Of a DNA stretch of 64,000 bases, positions 1 to 8,160 are shown in pieces. The position numbers and the translations under genes are program-made. The DNA comes from Gimesia algae (GTDB lineage Bacteria > Planctomycetota > Planctomycetia > Planctomycetales > Planctomycetaceae). The stretch spans positions 5,803,357 through 5,867,356 of the forward strand of contig NZ_CP036343.1 in assembly GCF_007746795.1 (NCBI RefSeq), given 5' to 3'. How positions within the stretch are numbered: the stretch's first letter is position 1; each line of letters starts with the position of its first letter. The notes under the pieces are model-generated. The model did no database searches and was not told the origin of the DNA. It saw only the letters and a list, made by a program, of their open reading frames with translations.

Positions 1-832
1 TCGTTCTGGGGAAGGGGGGCTTACCACTGAGCAGTTCATAAAAGATAGTGCCGACAAAATAGAGGTCGCTGCGGGGATCGTTACGGGGTGCTCCCGTCGA
101 TTTTTCCAGTGTTCCGTATTCAACAGCCCGCTGGTGTGCTTCCCCGGCACCACTGGCGTCATCTTCGCCTGCCAGTCCAAAGTCAATCAGTTTAGCAACC
201 CCCTGAATTGACATCAGGACGTTGGTGGGTTTCATATCTCGATGAGTATATCCCAGGCGATTGGCATACTCCAGACCTTCGCAGATATCCACGGTATAGT
301 TAATTGCTTCAATGGGAGATAACTTTTTGCGGATCGTTATGAAATCTCGCAGGTTTCCACCTTCGACAAATTCCATTGTAAAGTAGTGCGTATCGTCCTG
401 AACTCCTACATCATAAATCGACACAATATTTTTGTGTTGAAACTGTTTACAGACTTCAGCTTCCCGATGAAACATTTTGACCGTTTCGGGATCTTGAGCC
501 CAGCGCTGCCGGAGAACCTTAACGCCGACCATGCGACCATCGTGCAATGAAGCAGCCCGGTATACGCGGGCAAAACTCCCGGAAGCATTCTGATACATGA
601 GCTTATTATCACCGAGTACCAGTCCATCGAACTCGTTGGTTTTGAGCCGACCTGCCTGAAAAGAAGTGATGAGATTCTTACGCTCTAACAGGCGAATGAG
701 CTGATCATCATCAGTTGATTTTTCCTGAAGCTCCTGAAGACAGGAATCCATATCCTGCTGTGAAACGAGTCGCATGCTGACTAATTCCACACTGAGCTTT
801 TTCTTTTGTGACTTCTTATTGAAAAAAATCAT
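1..832 (-). CDS. Serine/threonine protein kinase, N-terminal part (runs off window)
   Basis: The reverse strand is open from an ATG at 832 to the window edge (277 codons), so the C-terminus is missing. The first ~70 residues are a helical lead-in. A Hanks-type kinase domain follows: glycine-rich loop GSFARV (85-90), VGVKVL with the ATP-binding Lys105, HRDMKPTN with catalytic Asp199, and DFG at 217-219. The usual GTxxYxAPE activation-segment end is altered (GTLEKSTGAPR), while the RSDLY motif that follows is intact. The family phosphorylates protein Ser/Thr; the substrate is unknown. It lies 366 bp downstream of the deacetylase gene on the same strand, so it probably has its own promoter. Confidence 0.93.
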   Translation of the reverse strand, partial: MIFFNKKSQKKKLSVELVSMRLVSQQDMDSCLQELQEKSTDDDQLIRLLERKNLITSFQAGRLKTNEFDGLVLGDNKLMYQNASGSFARVYRAASLHDGRMVGVKVLRQRWAQDPETVKMFHREAEVCKQFQHKNIVSIYDVGVQDDTHYFTMEFVEGGNLRDFITIRKKLSPIEAINYTVDICEGLEYANRLGYTHRDMKPTNVLMSIQGVAKLIDFGLAGEDDASGAGEAHQRAVEYGTLEKSTGAPRNDPRSDLYFVGTIFYELLSGKPPFPRT

Positions 833-1198
833 TCGCGGTCCATGATCTGCCGATGCACATCAGGCAATGTATTAGATTTGCTGTAAACCAAATGGAAACA
901 GAACAGTGAGTTCAAATTTGATTTAGCTGTTCTCTTTCGCGAAAAAGAAAAAATGAGTGCCTCGTTTACATAAAATCCAGTCGCCAGATATCATCTCTGA
1001 ATTGAATGAGAGCTAAAAAGTATAATAAAACAACGGCCCTGAAATAGATACAAAATTCCAGATATGAATTTTTGAATTAGGGAGAATGACAAATTATAGC
1101 ACCTGAATTGATGCAAGGGAATCAGTGAACACGCGCGCAGAAAATAATTTGCCAATTTCAGCGTTCGATGAAGCGCATTCGTTCTAAACAGAACAGAC
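833..1198. other. Intergenic, AT-rich, no gene seen
   Basis: This 366-bp gap separates the deacetylase stop from the kinase start. Both strands are rich in stops and A/T runs, and I see no convincing gene, RNA or strong terminator hairpin. It presumably holds the kinase promoter, but no clear -35/-10 pair stands out. Confidence 0.5.
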
Positions 1199-2365
1199 TC
1201 ATGAATTCACGAGCAATGTCCCGTATTTGACCGCGCCACAGGCGAGCGTGGTCTGAATATTCATTCGGGAGCCAACTCCTTCGTAGTGGAAGAGAATCAG
1301 ATCGGCCCGGGAACCAGCTTCCAGGCTGATTTCCTCAAAACCCAGCAGTCGAGCTGGATTGAGACCTGCCATATCCAGTGACTCCTGCAGGGTAATCCCT
1401 GCCATGTCAATCGCGGTCGTCACACAGGTATCGGTTTCCATACCGGACCCAGCCAGTAACTGTCTCTGGCCTGCAATCACAATCGGGCCATCTTCCAAAA
1501 CTTCCATTTTGACCGAACCTTCTCCATAAATCCCGGGAGGAGATCCCGCCAGCCCGGAGGCATCGCAGGTAATGATTGTGTTCTCGACACCTTTGGTCTT
1601 AATAATGGTCCGGACAACACTGGCGGGCAGGTGATGTCCATCAGTAATAATACTGGCCATCAGCCGTGGTTCGCCTAACTGCTCCCAGATGTAATTGGGA
1701 TGTCGACGCAATGTCCCATGCGCCCCATTGCCCAGATGAGTACTCAATTGAGCCCCGGCATCAACGGCTTCCATGATGTGTTCCGGCTCTGCAGCCGTGT
1801 GACCAATTGAAACCACGACCCCGGAAGCAACTGCTTTTTTGATAAACGAAATCGCATTATCGACTTCGGGAGCCAGCGTGATCAGTCGAATGCGATTTCC
1901 GGAAAGTTCCTGAAGCCGACAGAATTCATCCCAGTCTGCAGCCCGCACCTGATCCAGTGGATGTGCACCACGAGGGCCCTGCATAGGTGAAATATATGGA
2001 CCTTCCAGATGGCAGCCGGGAACCATCTGCTGTGCCCAGGAGTTTTCTTCGCACGCTTCACGAATCGCAGTGAATCCACTGACATAATCTTCGTAAGAAC
2101 TGGTAATTAAAGTGGGACAGAGCCTCGTAATACCATACTGATAATGCTTTTCCAGTACCTGGCAGACTTCGTCGGACGTCAATCCCGGTTTATTAAACCA
2201 GATACCACCATACCCATTAATCTGCAGGTCAAATATCGCGGGAGCAATAAAAGGCAGACCTGCTGCTTCTGAATCGGGGAGCAGTTCAATCGAAGAGATC
2301 TTATCTCCCTTGATTTTGATACAAACTGCTTCATAGGTATCGTATCTTCGTCCAACTAACTCCAT
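1199..2365 (-). CDS. nagA: N-acetylglucosamine-6-phosphate deacetylase-like amidohydrolase
   Basis: This 388-residue protein belongs to the NagA branch of the amidohydrolase superfamily, which removes the acetyl group from amino-sugar 6-phosphates during amino-sugar recycling. Visible marks are DLQINGYGG (46-54, with the Q-x-N that replaces HxH in E. coli-type NagA), HLEGPYIS (119-126, metal Glu121), TLAPE (163-167), SIGHT with a metal His (186-190), THLGNGAHG with a second metal His (209-217), DGHHLP (242-247) and CDASG with the catalytic Asp268. The usual THLFNAM-type motif is changed to THLGNGAHG, so the exact sugar may differ. The ATG at 2365 has GAGG seven bases upstream; a TTG start 24 bases earlier is possible but less likely. 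No nagB or transporter is adjacent. Confidence 0.85.
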   Translation of the reverse strand: MELVGRRYDTYEAVCIKIKGDKISSIELLPDSEAAGLPFIAPAIFDLQINGYGGIWFNKPGLTSDEVCQVLEKHYQYGITRLCPTLITSSYEDYVSGFTAIREACEENSWAQQMVPGCHLEGPYISPMQGPRGAHPLDQVRAADWDEFCRLQELSGNRIRLITLAPEVDNAISFIKKAVASGVVVSIGHTAAEPEHIMEAVDAGAQLSTHLGNGAHGTLRRHPNYIWEQLGEPRLMASIITDGHHLPASVVRTIIKTKGVENTIITCDASGLAGSPPGIYGEGSVKMEVLEDGPIVIAGQRQLLAGSGMETDTCVTTAIDMAGITLQESLDMAGLNPARLLGFEEISLEAGSRADLILFHYEGVGSRMNIQTTLACGAVKYGTLLVNS

Positions 2366-2674
2366 CAATTGCCTCGAGCTCTTAAACAATTTGAATCAGA
2401 AAACCTGCAACGAAAATGAGCAACTATTACAGGTTATTTAAACTTAGAAAGTATAAGAATTATACTCCAAAGTCAAAAAAAGAATTTTGAGAACACTGCT
2501 TTATACCATGAATTTCATGCAATTTACAGTGTGAGATTAAATGTTTGTGTACTATGAAAAAATTCCCGGTATTTTGTGAGGAATCGGGTGTTTTCGGAAG
2601 ATGGAACGAGTAAAATTACGAGTAACACAATTTTGTTCACTAAATCCGCTGCTCCCACGGAATTGAGATAATTC
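2366..2674. promoter_or_regulatory. Divergent intergenic region between nagA-like and radical SAM genes
   Basis: A 309-bp AT-rich gap separates two divergently transcribed genes and must carry both promoters. I could not single out convincing -35/-10 elements or an operator palindrome. Confidence 0.4.
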
Positions 2675-3991
2675 ATGTATCTGAAAATGGCCAAACGCGT
2701 TCTGATGGAGACGGATAAAAGGCTGGTCTGGAAACTGGCTTACAACTTTGGCTTCAAAGGTGCCCTGTCCGTACACAAACATAAAAAACGCCTCAAAAGG
2801 GGTGAATTCTTTCCTCCCTTCCTCTATGTCTCGGTCATCAACAGCTGCAACCTGCGCTGTCAGGGTTGCTGGGTCGATGTCGCTGCCAAACAGGAAAAAA
2901 TCGACGTCGAAGCCATGTCCCGGCTCATTCAGGAAGCCAAAGAGATGGGCAACTCCTTCTTCGGAATTCTCGGCGGGGAACCCTTTATGCATCCCCAGCT
3001 CCTGGAAATTCTCGAACGACATCCCGACTGCTACTTTCAAATTTTTACGAATGGGCAGTTTATTACCGATGAAATTGCCAAAAAACTTCGCAAGCTGGGC
3101 AACGCGACTCCCCTGATCAGCGTCGAAGGCAATGAAATCATCAGCAACGAGCGCCGCGGGCGAAATGACGTCTACGCCAAAACCATGCAGGGCATTCAGA
3201 ACTGCCTCAACAACAAATTGCTGACGGGCGTCTGCACGAGTCTCTGCAAAACCAATATCGATGACCTGCTCACCGAAGAATGGGTCGACAAACTGATCGA
3301 CATGGGTGTCATGTATTGCTGGTACCACATCTATCGTGTCGCCGGCCCTGAACCCAATCCCGAACTTGCGCTCTCTCCCGAAGAACAACTGCGCGCCCGT
3401 AAGTTCGTCGTTGATATCCGCGCACGCAAACCAATCGGCGTCATCGACGCCTACTTCGATCACGACGGCACCGCCCTCTGTCCTGCCGCCACGGGACTCA
3501 GTCACCATATCAATCCCTGGGGTGATATCGAGCCCTGCCCGGTCATTCAGTTCGCTACCGACTCCATTCACGATCGGTCCAAAACACTCAAAGAAAAATT
3601 CATCGGGTCTGAATTCCTCCAGGACTTCAGGCACGTCGTACAACAAAACACCCGGGGCTGTATCATCCTCGAGCGTCCTGACCTGCTCGAAGACCTGATG
3701 AAAAAACATGGCGCGAAAGATTCCACCTTCCGCAAACAGGCGATGCAGGAACTGCAGAATCTCGAAACACGCACATCGCAATATTCTCCCGGAAACGAAG
3801 TCCCCGAGAAAAGCTGGGTGTATCGCATCGCCAAAAAATTCTTCTTCAACGATTTCGGCGTCTACGCAGGCACCGATCACAGCCAGACCTCTGCACCAGG
3901 CATCCTGGCGGCCCGTGAGACTGCATCTGTTTCCTCGAACGACGATCCGCCCAACTTCATTCCGCTCGAAGCCATCAAGAGTGATGTCTGA
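2675..3991 (+). CDS. Radical SAM protein with extra C-terminal cysteines
   Basis: This 438-residue protein carries the radical SAM cluster motif CNLRCQGC (Cys58, Cys62, Cys65), which binds a 4Fe-4S cluster and S-adenosylmethionine, and the SAM-contacting GGEP at 100-103. After the barrel come further cysteines in ALCPAATG, IEPCPVIQF and TRGC, as in SPASM/twitch-type proteins that carry an auxiliary cluster. HpnH-like and peptide- or lipid-modifying relatives share this look, but I cannot assign a substrate. The ATG at 2675 has only a weak ribosome site. The gene stands alone, divergent from the deacetylase. A 498-codon antisense reading frame covers it but has no recognisable family content. 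Confidence 0.85.
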   Translation: MYLKMAKRVLMETDKRLVWKLAYNFGFKGALSVHKHKKRLKRGEFFPPFLYVSVINSCNLRCQGCWVDVAAKQEKIDVEAMSRLIQEAKEMGNSFFGILGGEPFMHPQLLEILERHPDCYFQIFTNGQFITDEIAKKLRKLGNATPLISVEGNEIISNERRGRNDVYAKTMQGIQNCLNNKLLTGVCTSLCKTNIDDLLTEEWVDKLIDMGVMYCWYHIYRVAGPEPNPELALSPEEQLRARKFVVDIRARKPIGVIDAYFDHDGTALCPAATGLSHHINPWGDIEPCPVIQFATDSIHDRSKTLKEKFIGSEFLQDFRHVVQQNTRGCIILERPDLLEDLMKKHGAKDSTFRKQAMQELQNLETRTSQYSPGNEVPEKSWVYRIAKKFFFNDFGVYAGTDHSQTSAPGILAARETASVSSNDDPPNFIPLEAIKSDV

Positions 3992-4483
3992 TAAAGCAGC
4001 TGTCTTCATGATTGACTCCTGATATTTCTGCATGCCTCTTTTGATCACTCACACTCTTTTGAGCACCCACGCTGAATAAACTCCCCTTGACGCCTGCGCG
4101 CCGACGACGATAAACGTTGACCTGTGTCGCGCGCGTGCTCAGTTTACAGTGCACTGAAACACGAGCCACTTGTTCGCCGACTTCACTAAAAATAAGCCTG
4201 TTTTTTCCAGATTTGCACTGCCTGAAACCACACATGTTCGCAATGTATGCCTGCGGGTCGCCGCACTTCGCACCCCATCATCCCGGCACCGCCCCGGTAA
4301 CGTCCTATATCGCGCCCTTATCAACAAACATCGCCACATCATTCTGAATATCCTCTTGCTCCCTTCAGACCATTCCCTAAGATGATCCTCACACAGGAAA
4401 ACAAACCCGATTCCCCCAACCCCAAGCATGACTCCCTCCTTTCGTGTCGTTTCGTGTTTTTCGTGATAGAAAAATAAAATGGC
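3992..4483. other. Intergenic, start of the accessory region
   Basis: About 490 bp after the radical SAM gene contain no credible gene or RNA. Short TTTCGTG-type direct repeats appear near 4440-4465, just before the dispersed repeat that follows; the same motif occurs inverted near 8232-8270. Confidence 0.45.
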
Positions 4484-4802
4484 GGGTAAGCCCGGATGCA
4501 CATTCGGACCGAGCGCAGCGAGCAGGAAACTGACAGATCAACTTTCTAAAGTAATCACCAGTCACCGACCCGCCTGCGAAATTGCAGGGGCTGCTCCCTG
4601 AGTCAGCCTGAAGTGCCAATATCAATTTCACAATCAAAGCCCGCCCCATCCACAGATTCTACCCGATCTCACTGCAGCCAACTGAGATGAAAATCCCGCA
4701 CCACTGAAAACCAATCAAAAACAGAAAGCAAAATTAGCCGCACGGCGTTAGCCGCGGTTAACTGTGATCGAAAGTAAACCAGTGCTCATCAGAACCATCC
4801 TG
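4484..4802. repeat. Dispersed two-block repeat, copy A
   Basis: Two blocks recur in the same order and orientation in copy B (8278-8513). Block 1 (4484-4527) reads GGGTAAGCCCGGATGCA followed by GAGCGCAGCGAGCAGGA. Block 2 (4695-4802) starts at CCCGCACCACTGAAAA, contains GGCGTTAGCCGCGGTTAAC and ends near CATCCTG. The spacer between blocks differs in length and sequence. No reading frame is conserved across the copies. It looks like a non-coding, probably mobile or structural, chromosomal repeat. Confidence 0.75.
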
Positions 4803-4851
4803 CGGTAAACGACAGTAGTACCAGTTCCTGGAACCTGTCCTTCCACCCGTT

Positions 4852-5406
4852 TCAATCTTCCCAGTAAAACAAAGCGTCAAAATGGCGAAGCACATGCTGA
4901 GCCAGGATGGTCGGAACCTGCACTCCCGCGGGTAAGAATGTGTCCAGATCGGTCTTATGAAGTCGTGTCAGCCCCCGTTCAGTTAAGATCGTCGTCACAA
5001 GCGGAACCAGGTCTTTCAATACCGGCTGCTCGATCACATCAACGAAATCATAATCCGGAAGATAAAAAGCCCCACCTGTCCTGTCCCAACTCCTGCTTCC
5101 CTGACCAAGCACATAAAAGGACGACAGTCGACTGAAGAGGATCACCAGTCCATGATAATGATTTCCGGGACTGATTCTGAAATCGTCGTCGGGGCGGTAG
5201 AGCCAGCAATCCACATAGCTCGCATAGCCCGAACCATAGTGGCCATACTCCGTCTTGTCTTTCAATCGTGCCCTGCGGCAGATCTCGGTAACGATGTCCT
5301 TCACATTCCTGTCGATCACCTGTTCGTCATTGGTTGACCAGGGCCCTTCCTCAGTGATGGCTTCCTGGTGCAGCAGTTGATCGATCTGGGTTTCTGTCAA
5401 AATCAT
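4852..5406 (-). CDS. Hypothetical protein, 184 residues
   Basis: This is an intact frame from an ATG at 5406 with no recognised family. The protein is soluble, acidic and rich in aromatic residues (YGHYGSGYASYVDCWLY, GAFYLPDYDF), with no signal peptide or membrane segment. Size and aromatic character resemble orphan immunity-type proteins of polymorphic toxin systems, but that is inference only. It sits between a dispersed repeat and a divergent membrane-protein gene in an accessory region. Confidence 0.7.
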   Translation of the reverse strand: MILTETQIDQLLHQEAITEEGPWSTNDEQVIDRNVKDIVTEICRRARLKDKTEYGHYGSGYASYVDCWLYRPDDDFRISPGNHYHGLVILFSRLSSFYVLGQGSRSWDRTGGAFYLPDYDFVDVIEQPVLKDLVPLVTTILTERGLTRLHKTDLDTFLPAGVQVPTILAQHVLRHFDALFYWED

Positions 5407-5567
5407 AAGTCAGCCGATAAACCTTCGATTTACTTACCGAGAGTCCAAACAGGGAGCAGCCCCCCCGTGGGACAGCCAGAAAAAAGTTGACTCTGCGGCG
5501 TGAAATGGATCTAATTCAGTATAGTCAGTTTGCCTCGGTTGTTCTCTCGTTTGCGGCCCTTTATACC

Positions 5568-6332
5568 ATGCCCGATCCACAGACAACACACTCCGATTGT
5601 AAACCACCTGTAACCAACCGGACAATCAGCCGGTCGATTGCTGTGCCGGCGTTCGTCGCAGGTCTGGTACTCTTCCTCTGGGGCTTGTCTCTCGAAACAC
5701 AAAATCCCCGCACGAATGCGGAAGATGACTTTGCCTGGCTCATTCTGGGTGTGGGCGTTTCACTCAGTGCATTTGCCATTGCCCTCTGGTTTTTTCGTCC
5801 TGGCATCGCTTTGATTGCGGCCATCGTGGCGCCTCCGCTGGCATTCGTTCTTGCCTCGGTGTTGCTCATTACTTGTGTGATCGCCCAGGGCTTTGGTAAC
5901 CGTCATCATCAATCTTTTGCCGCGAATGGGGTTTCACAAATTACACCCGCCCGGCAAATGGATGAACTGTACGATGACTGCCGTCGTTATATCACCTACG
6001 ATAGGAATTTCCGTCCCGAATTCACTTCTGTTGCCTACTTCGGCGGTCGATACAAGCTCGTCATGAAGGTTCCGGTGGAGATCAATTCAAAATCATCCGG
6101 CTCGATGATTGGCGAGCCCCGGTTTTATCTTCATGAAGTCAGCGATGTCAGCGTTTCGCCCACAGGCGAGGGTGCTGGTGCCTCATTTTCACGCGATTTC
6201 AAATTCGGCCTTCCCGAATGGGAAAAAGTCTATCAGGCGAAAGGCGACTTCAGTGTCATCGGCTTCACCATCAACCCGACCCCCGTGCCTGATTTTGAAA
6301 AATACACCGCTGCAGAACGACCTCCCGAGTGA
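5568..6332 (+). CDS. Hypothetical membrane protein with C-terminal soluble domain
   Basis: About 254 residues from the ATG at 5568. The frame stays open upstream to 5487 with only alternative starts, and the Pro/Asp-rich start MPDPQTTHSD looks more natural. Three hydrophobic stretches follow (about 24-44, 58-78 and 84-108), then a soluble C-terminal half without recognised motifs. Topology suggests an inner-membrane protein with one globular tail. No family is recognised. A palindrome and tandem-repeat array begins about 45 bp after the stop. Confidence 0.7.
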   Translation: MPDPQTTHSDCKPPVTNRTISRSIAVPAFVAGLVLFLWGLSLETQNPRTNAEDDFAWLILGVGVSLSAFAIALWFFRPGIALIAAIVAPPLAFVLASVLLITCVIAQGFGNRHHQSFAANGVSQITPARQMDELYDDCRRYITYDRNFRPEFTSVAYFGGRYKLVMKVPVEINSKSSGSMIGEPRFYLHEVSDVSVSPTGEGAGASFSRDFKFGLPEWEKVYQAKGDFSVIGFTINPTPVPDFEKYTAAERPPE

Positions 6333-6378
6333 GAAGAAGATCCGACACCACAGCAAACAGACAAAGCGTAAGGGTAGA

Positions 6379-6422
6379 AAAAGGTGTCAGGAACCTAATT
6401 TTTAAGGTTCCTGACACCTTTT
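6379..6422. repeat. REP-like palindrome (GGTGTCAGGAACC type)
   Basis: Arms 6379-6396 and 6405-6422 are perfectly complementary over about 18 bases, with AAGGTGTCAGGAACCT as core arm and an eight-base A/T-rich loop. It could act as a terminator for the upstream membrane-protein gene, being followed by TTTTATCC. The right arm also supplies the first half of the tandem repeat unit that begins at 6411. Confidence 0.8.
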
Positions 6423-6530
6423 ATCCTCCCCTGACACCTTTTATCCTCCCCTGACACCTTTTATCCTCCCCTGACACCTTTTATCCTCCCCTGACACCTT
6501 TTATCCTCCCCTGACACCTTTTATCCTCCG
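6411..6530. repeat. Tandem array, six 20-bp units
   Basis: Six consecutive copies of CTGACACCTTTTATCCTCCC start at 6411, 6431, 6451, 6471, 6491 and 6511. Only the last base of the last unit differs (G). There are no spacers, so it is not a CRISPR array. The first unit starts inside the right arm of the adjoining palindrome, and the last abuts a truncated transposase gene. A lone seventh copy lies at 7028-7046. Confidence 0.97.
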
Positions 6531-6828
6531 TACTGCAGACCCGTCGCCCCAGTGCCGCCCATAAGCTGGCAACACGAATGACGGCTGCCTTACAGCTGCG
6601 TTGCTCGCCGGAAAAGAACACCTGAGAGATTAACGCCCAGAGAGTGATTGCCGGTGTGTAAATGACATCGGGATCACTGCCAAAGTCGATGTCGTGTTTG
6701 TTAAACACCTGCTGCCAGCGCTGATCGTTGATCACATCAGACAGCGGGAGCGAAGCATCTTGCAGCATTGATCGTTTAAAAAGAGAAAACGATGCTGCAT
6801 TCACGCGGGAAGATGATATAAATGGCAT
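6531..6828 (-). pseudogene. Truncated IS4-type transposase, N-terminal remnant
   Basis: The reading frame begins at an ATG at 6828 with a strong AAGGAAGG ribosome site. It encodes about 99 residues matching the N-terminus of IS4-type transposases common in planctomycetes: NDQRWQQVF, IDFGSDPDVIYTPAITLWAL, ISQVFFSGEQRSC, and LWAALGRRVCST. The match stops exactly after CST, where homologues continue with NTGAYCRAR; from there the frame runs into the 20-bp tandem repeat. All catalytic residues are lost, so the fragment is dead. Confidence 0.85.
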
Positions 6829-7046
6829 AGGACCTTCCTTGGTCAAATGTCTTCACACACCACCCAAGAAAGGCCCTGCCAGAACGCAGCATAATGCCAG
6901 GAGACGTTTTGCCAAACACAATTTCCAGCGAACTGGCAAAAAATCAGAAAATTAAAAACGTGACAGCGTCACGCAGGCATCGTTGCGCAAACACAAATCA
7001 AAAAATCAGCGGCAGTGCCATTCGTCGCTGACACCTTTTATCCTCC
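6829..7046 (-). mobile_element. Putative left end of the broken IS4-type element
   Basis: About 200 non-coding bases precede the transposase start. They end in a lone CTGACACCTTTTATCCTCC at 7028-7046, the same orientation as the tandem units on the other side of the remnant. This copy may be the element's terminal inverted repeat, or a repeat already present at the target site. Confidence 0.45.
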
Positions 7047-7064
7047 AATCGCCAACAGAAGGTT

Positions 7065-7544
7065 TTAAGATGGAGGTGGGTCAAGATTATATATTTTTAT
7101 GGAATCATGGTTACCCGCTAGAGCTTTCCGTACAGTGTCAGGGATCTCCGTAAATTCATCATCAGATATAATTGATAACGCTAGTTCCATATTCTTGCTT
7201 TGAATCAGTACTAGTCCTTCAACAGCTGTCTGCCTTATTTCCTCATCTTCATCGAACAATAAACCGAAGAGCACTACCTCTGCAAATGGGCTTCCAATGT
7301 TTAATAACTGTTGCACAGATTCAATTCGAATACGATCATCCTCGTTAGCGGTTAGAGCAGAACGCAATAAAGCTGCTTCAACCATGATTGACATTGGATG
7401 ATTTGCTAATTCTTTTGCAGTGTTTATTCGAGAGTAAACGTCAAGAAGATATGGAGGCATTGGAGCTGAGCTATCGTTAAGGGACTCCTCAGAACATCCC
7501 CAGAGCAACTCAGTACACAGTCGAACCACGTTGTTTTCATTCAT
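7065..7544 (-). CDS. HEAT-repeat-like protein
   Basis: A 159-residue soluble protein made mainly of paired helices, for example LLRSALTANEDDRIRIESV, GLLFDEDEEIRQTAVEGLVL, and DDEFTEIPDTVRKALAG. The spacing of helix pairs with D/E-rich turns is typical of HEAT-like repeats used for protein binding. The ATG at 7544 is preferred because GAGG lies seven bases upstream; a TTG four codons earlier overlaps that site. The stop of a gene fragment lies eight bases upstream, so the two were once translationally coupled. It may be an orphan immunity or adaptor protein; this is not certain. Confidence 0.7.
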   Translation of the reverse strand: MNENNVVRLCTELLWGCSEESLNDSSAPMPPYLLDVYSRINTAKELANHPMSIMVEAALLRSALTANEDDRIRIESVQQLLNIGSPFAEVVLFGLLFDEDEEIRQTAVEGLVLIQSKNMELALSIISDDEFTEIPDTVRKALAGNHDSIKIYNLDPPPS

Positions 7545-7552
7545 AATTAACC

Positions 7553-7712
7553 TCAATCTACTGGAAAGTGGCCCCGCTTGAGGATATTCAACATCCCTTC
7601 AGTTGCCACTCCATCATTAAATGCATCGACATAACGAGACCAAGTTTCTCGACGAATCCAGATCCCATCACCAAGATACATTTCGAAAGCTTTTCGAATA
7701 CCAGTTGGAGTG
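7553..7712 (-). pseudogene. C-terminal fragment of a gene cut by an IS3-type element
   Basis: About 52 codons are open from the IS3 remnant junction near 7712 to a TGA at 7553. The protein-like sequence includes GIRKAFEMYLGDGIWIRRE, SRYVDAFNDGV, and LKRGHFPVD. No start exists; upstream sequence is replaced by the broken IS3 orfB. The stop overlaps the ribosome site of the HEAT-like gene. I do not recognise the family. A toxin tail coupled to an immunity gene is one possible reading. Confidence 0.5.
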
Positions 7713-7767
7713 CCAGGGAATCTCTTACGAAATTCACCGCCTTACTCCGTTTCGACGGACTCAGTAG
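7712..7767 (-). pseudogene. IS3 family transposase OrfB, first codons only
   Basis: In the -1 frame relative to orfA, overlapping its stop, the sequence reads LLSPSKRSKAVNFVRDSL, the typical start of IS3-type OrfB just after orfA. It ends abruptly near 7712 and joins unrelated coding sequence. The DDE integrase domain is absent, so the element cannot transpose by itself. Confidence 0.7.
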
Positions 7768-8039
7768 TTTCCCGAGGCAGCTTCCCGCAAAATGGCTTTA
7801 TCCAGTTCCGACTCTGCCAACAGTTTATTGAGTCGGGCATTTTCTTTCTCCAGCTCTTTCAGGCGTTTGGCCTGGTCCATCCGCAAACCACCGTATTCCC
7901 GACGCCACTTATAGTACGTCTGCTGGTGGATTGCTAGCTTCTTACACATCTGGGGAATTGTCATCCCCTGGGCAAGATGGACTTTCGCTTCCCTGAGCTT
8001 CGAAATGATCTGTTCGGATGAATGACGCTTGGTGGGCAT
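7761..8039 (-). CDS. IS3 family transposase OrfA (element incomplete)
   Basis: Ninety-two residues with the standard IS3 OrfA build. The N-terminal helix-turn-helix includes KRHSSEQIISKLREAKVHLA and MTIPQMCKKLAIHQQTYYKW. A leucine-zipper coiled coil ending LLAESELDKAILREAASGNY (residues ~73-92) follows. In intact elements OrfA is joined to OrfB by -1 frameshifting. Here OrfA itself is intact, but OrfB survives only as its first ~18 codons, so the protein is probably inert. Confidence 0.9.
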   Translation of the reverse strand: MPTKRHSSEQIISKLREAKVHLAQGMTIPQMCKKLAIHQQTYYKWRREYGGLRMDQAKRLKELEKENARLNKLLAESELDKAILREAASGNY

Positions 8040-8070
8040 GATCGCCTCCTCCTCAATTGGTCAAACCTAT

Positions 8071-8160
8071 GCCGGCAGGAGCCAGAGGCGGCATATTCTT
8101 TACATGGCGACCTTAGTAGCCACACGCTGGAACAGTCGCATCAAAGCATTTTATCTGAAA
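8071..8160 (+). pseudogene. IS110 family transposase, C-terminal fragment
   Basis: Thirty codons match the conserved C-terminal part of IS110/IS116/IS902 transposases: AGRSQRRHILYMATLVATRW then NSRIKAFYLK. In relatives the segment continues with GKPxKVALxAxxRKLL. Here it ends exactly where a 35-bp repeat starts at 8157. Upstream it is cut near the broken IS3 element. There is no start codon and no catalytic domain. Confidence 0.75.

Noticed and set aside
2552..4048. 498-codon open frame antisense to the radical SAM gene
   Set aside because: It is a shadow of codon use on the other strand: no family motifs, and the plus-strand protein has an intact CNLRCQGC site and clear homology.
6411..6530. 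CRISPR-like array
   Set aside because: The 20-bp units are directly adjacent with no spacers, and no cas gene is present.
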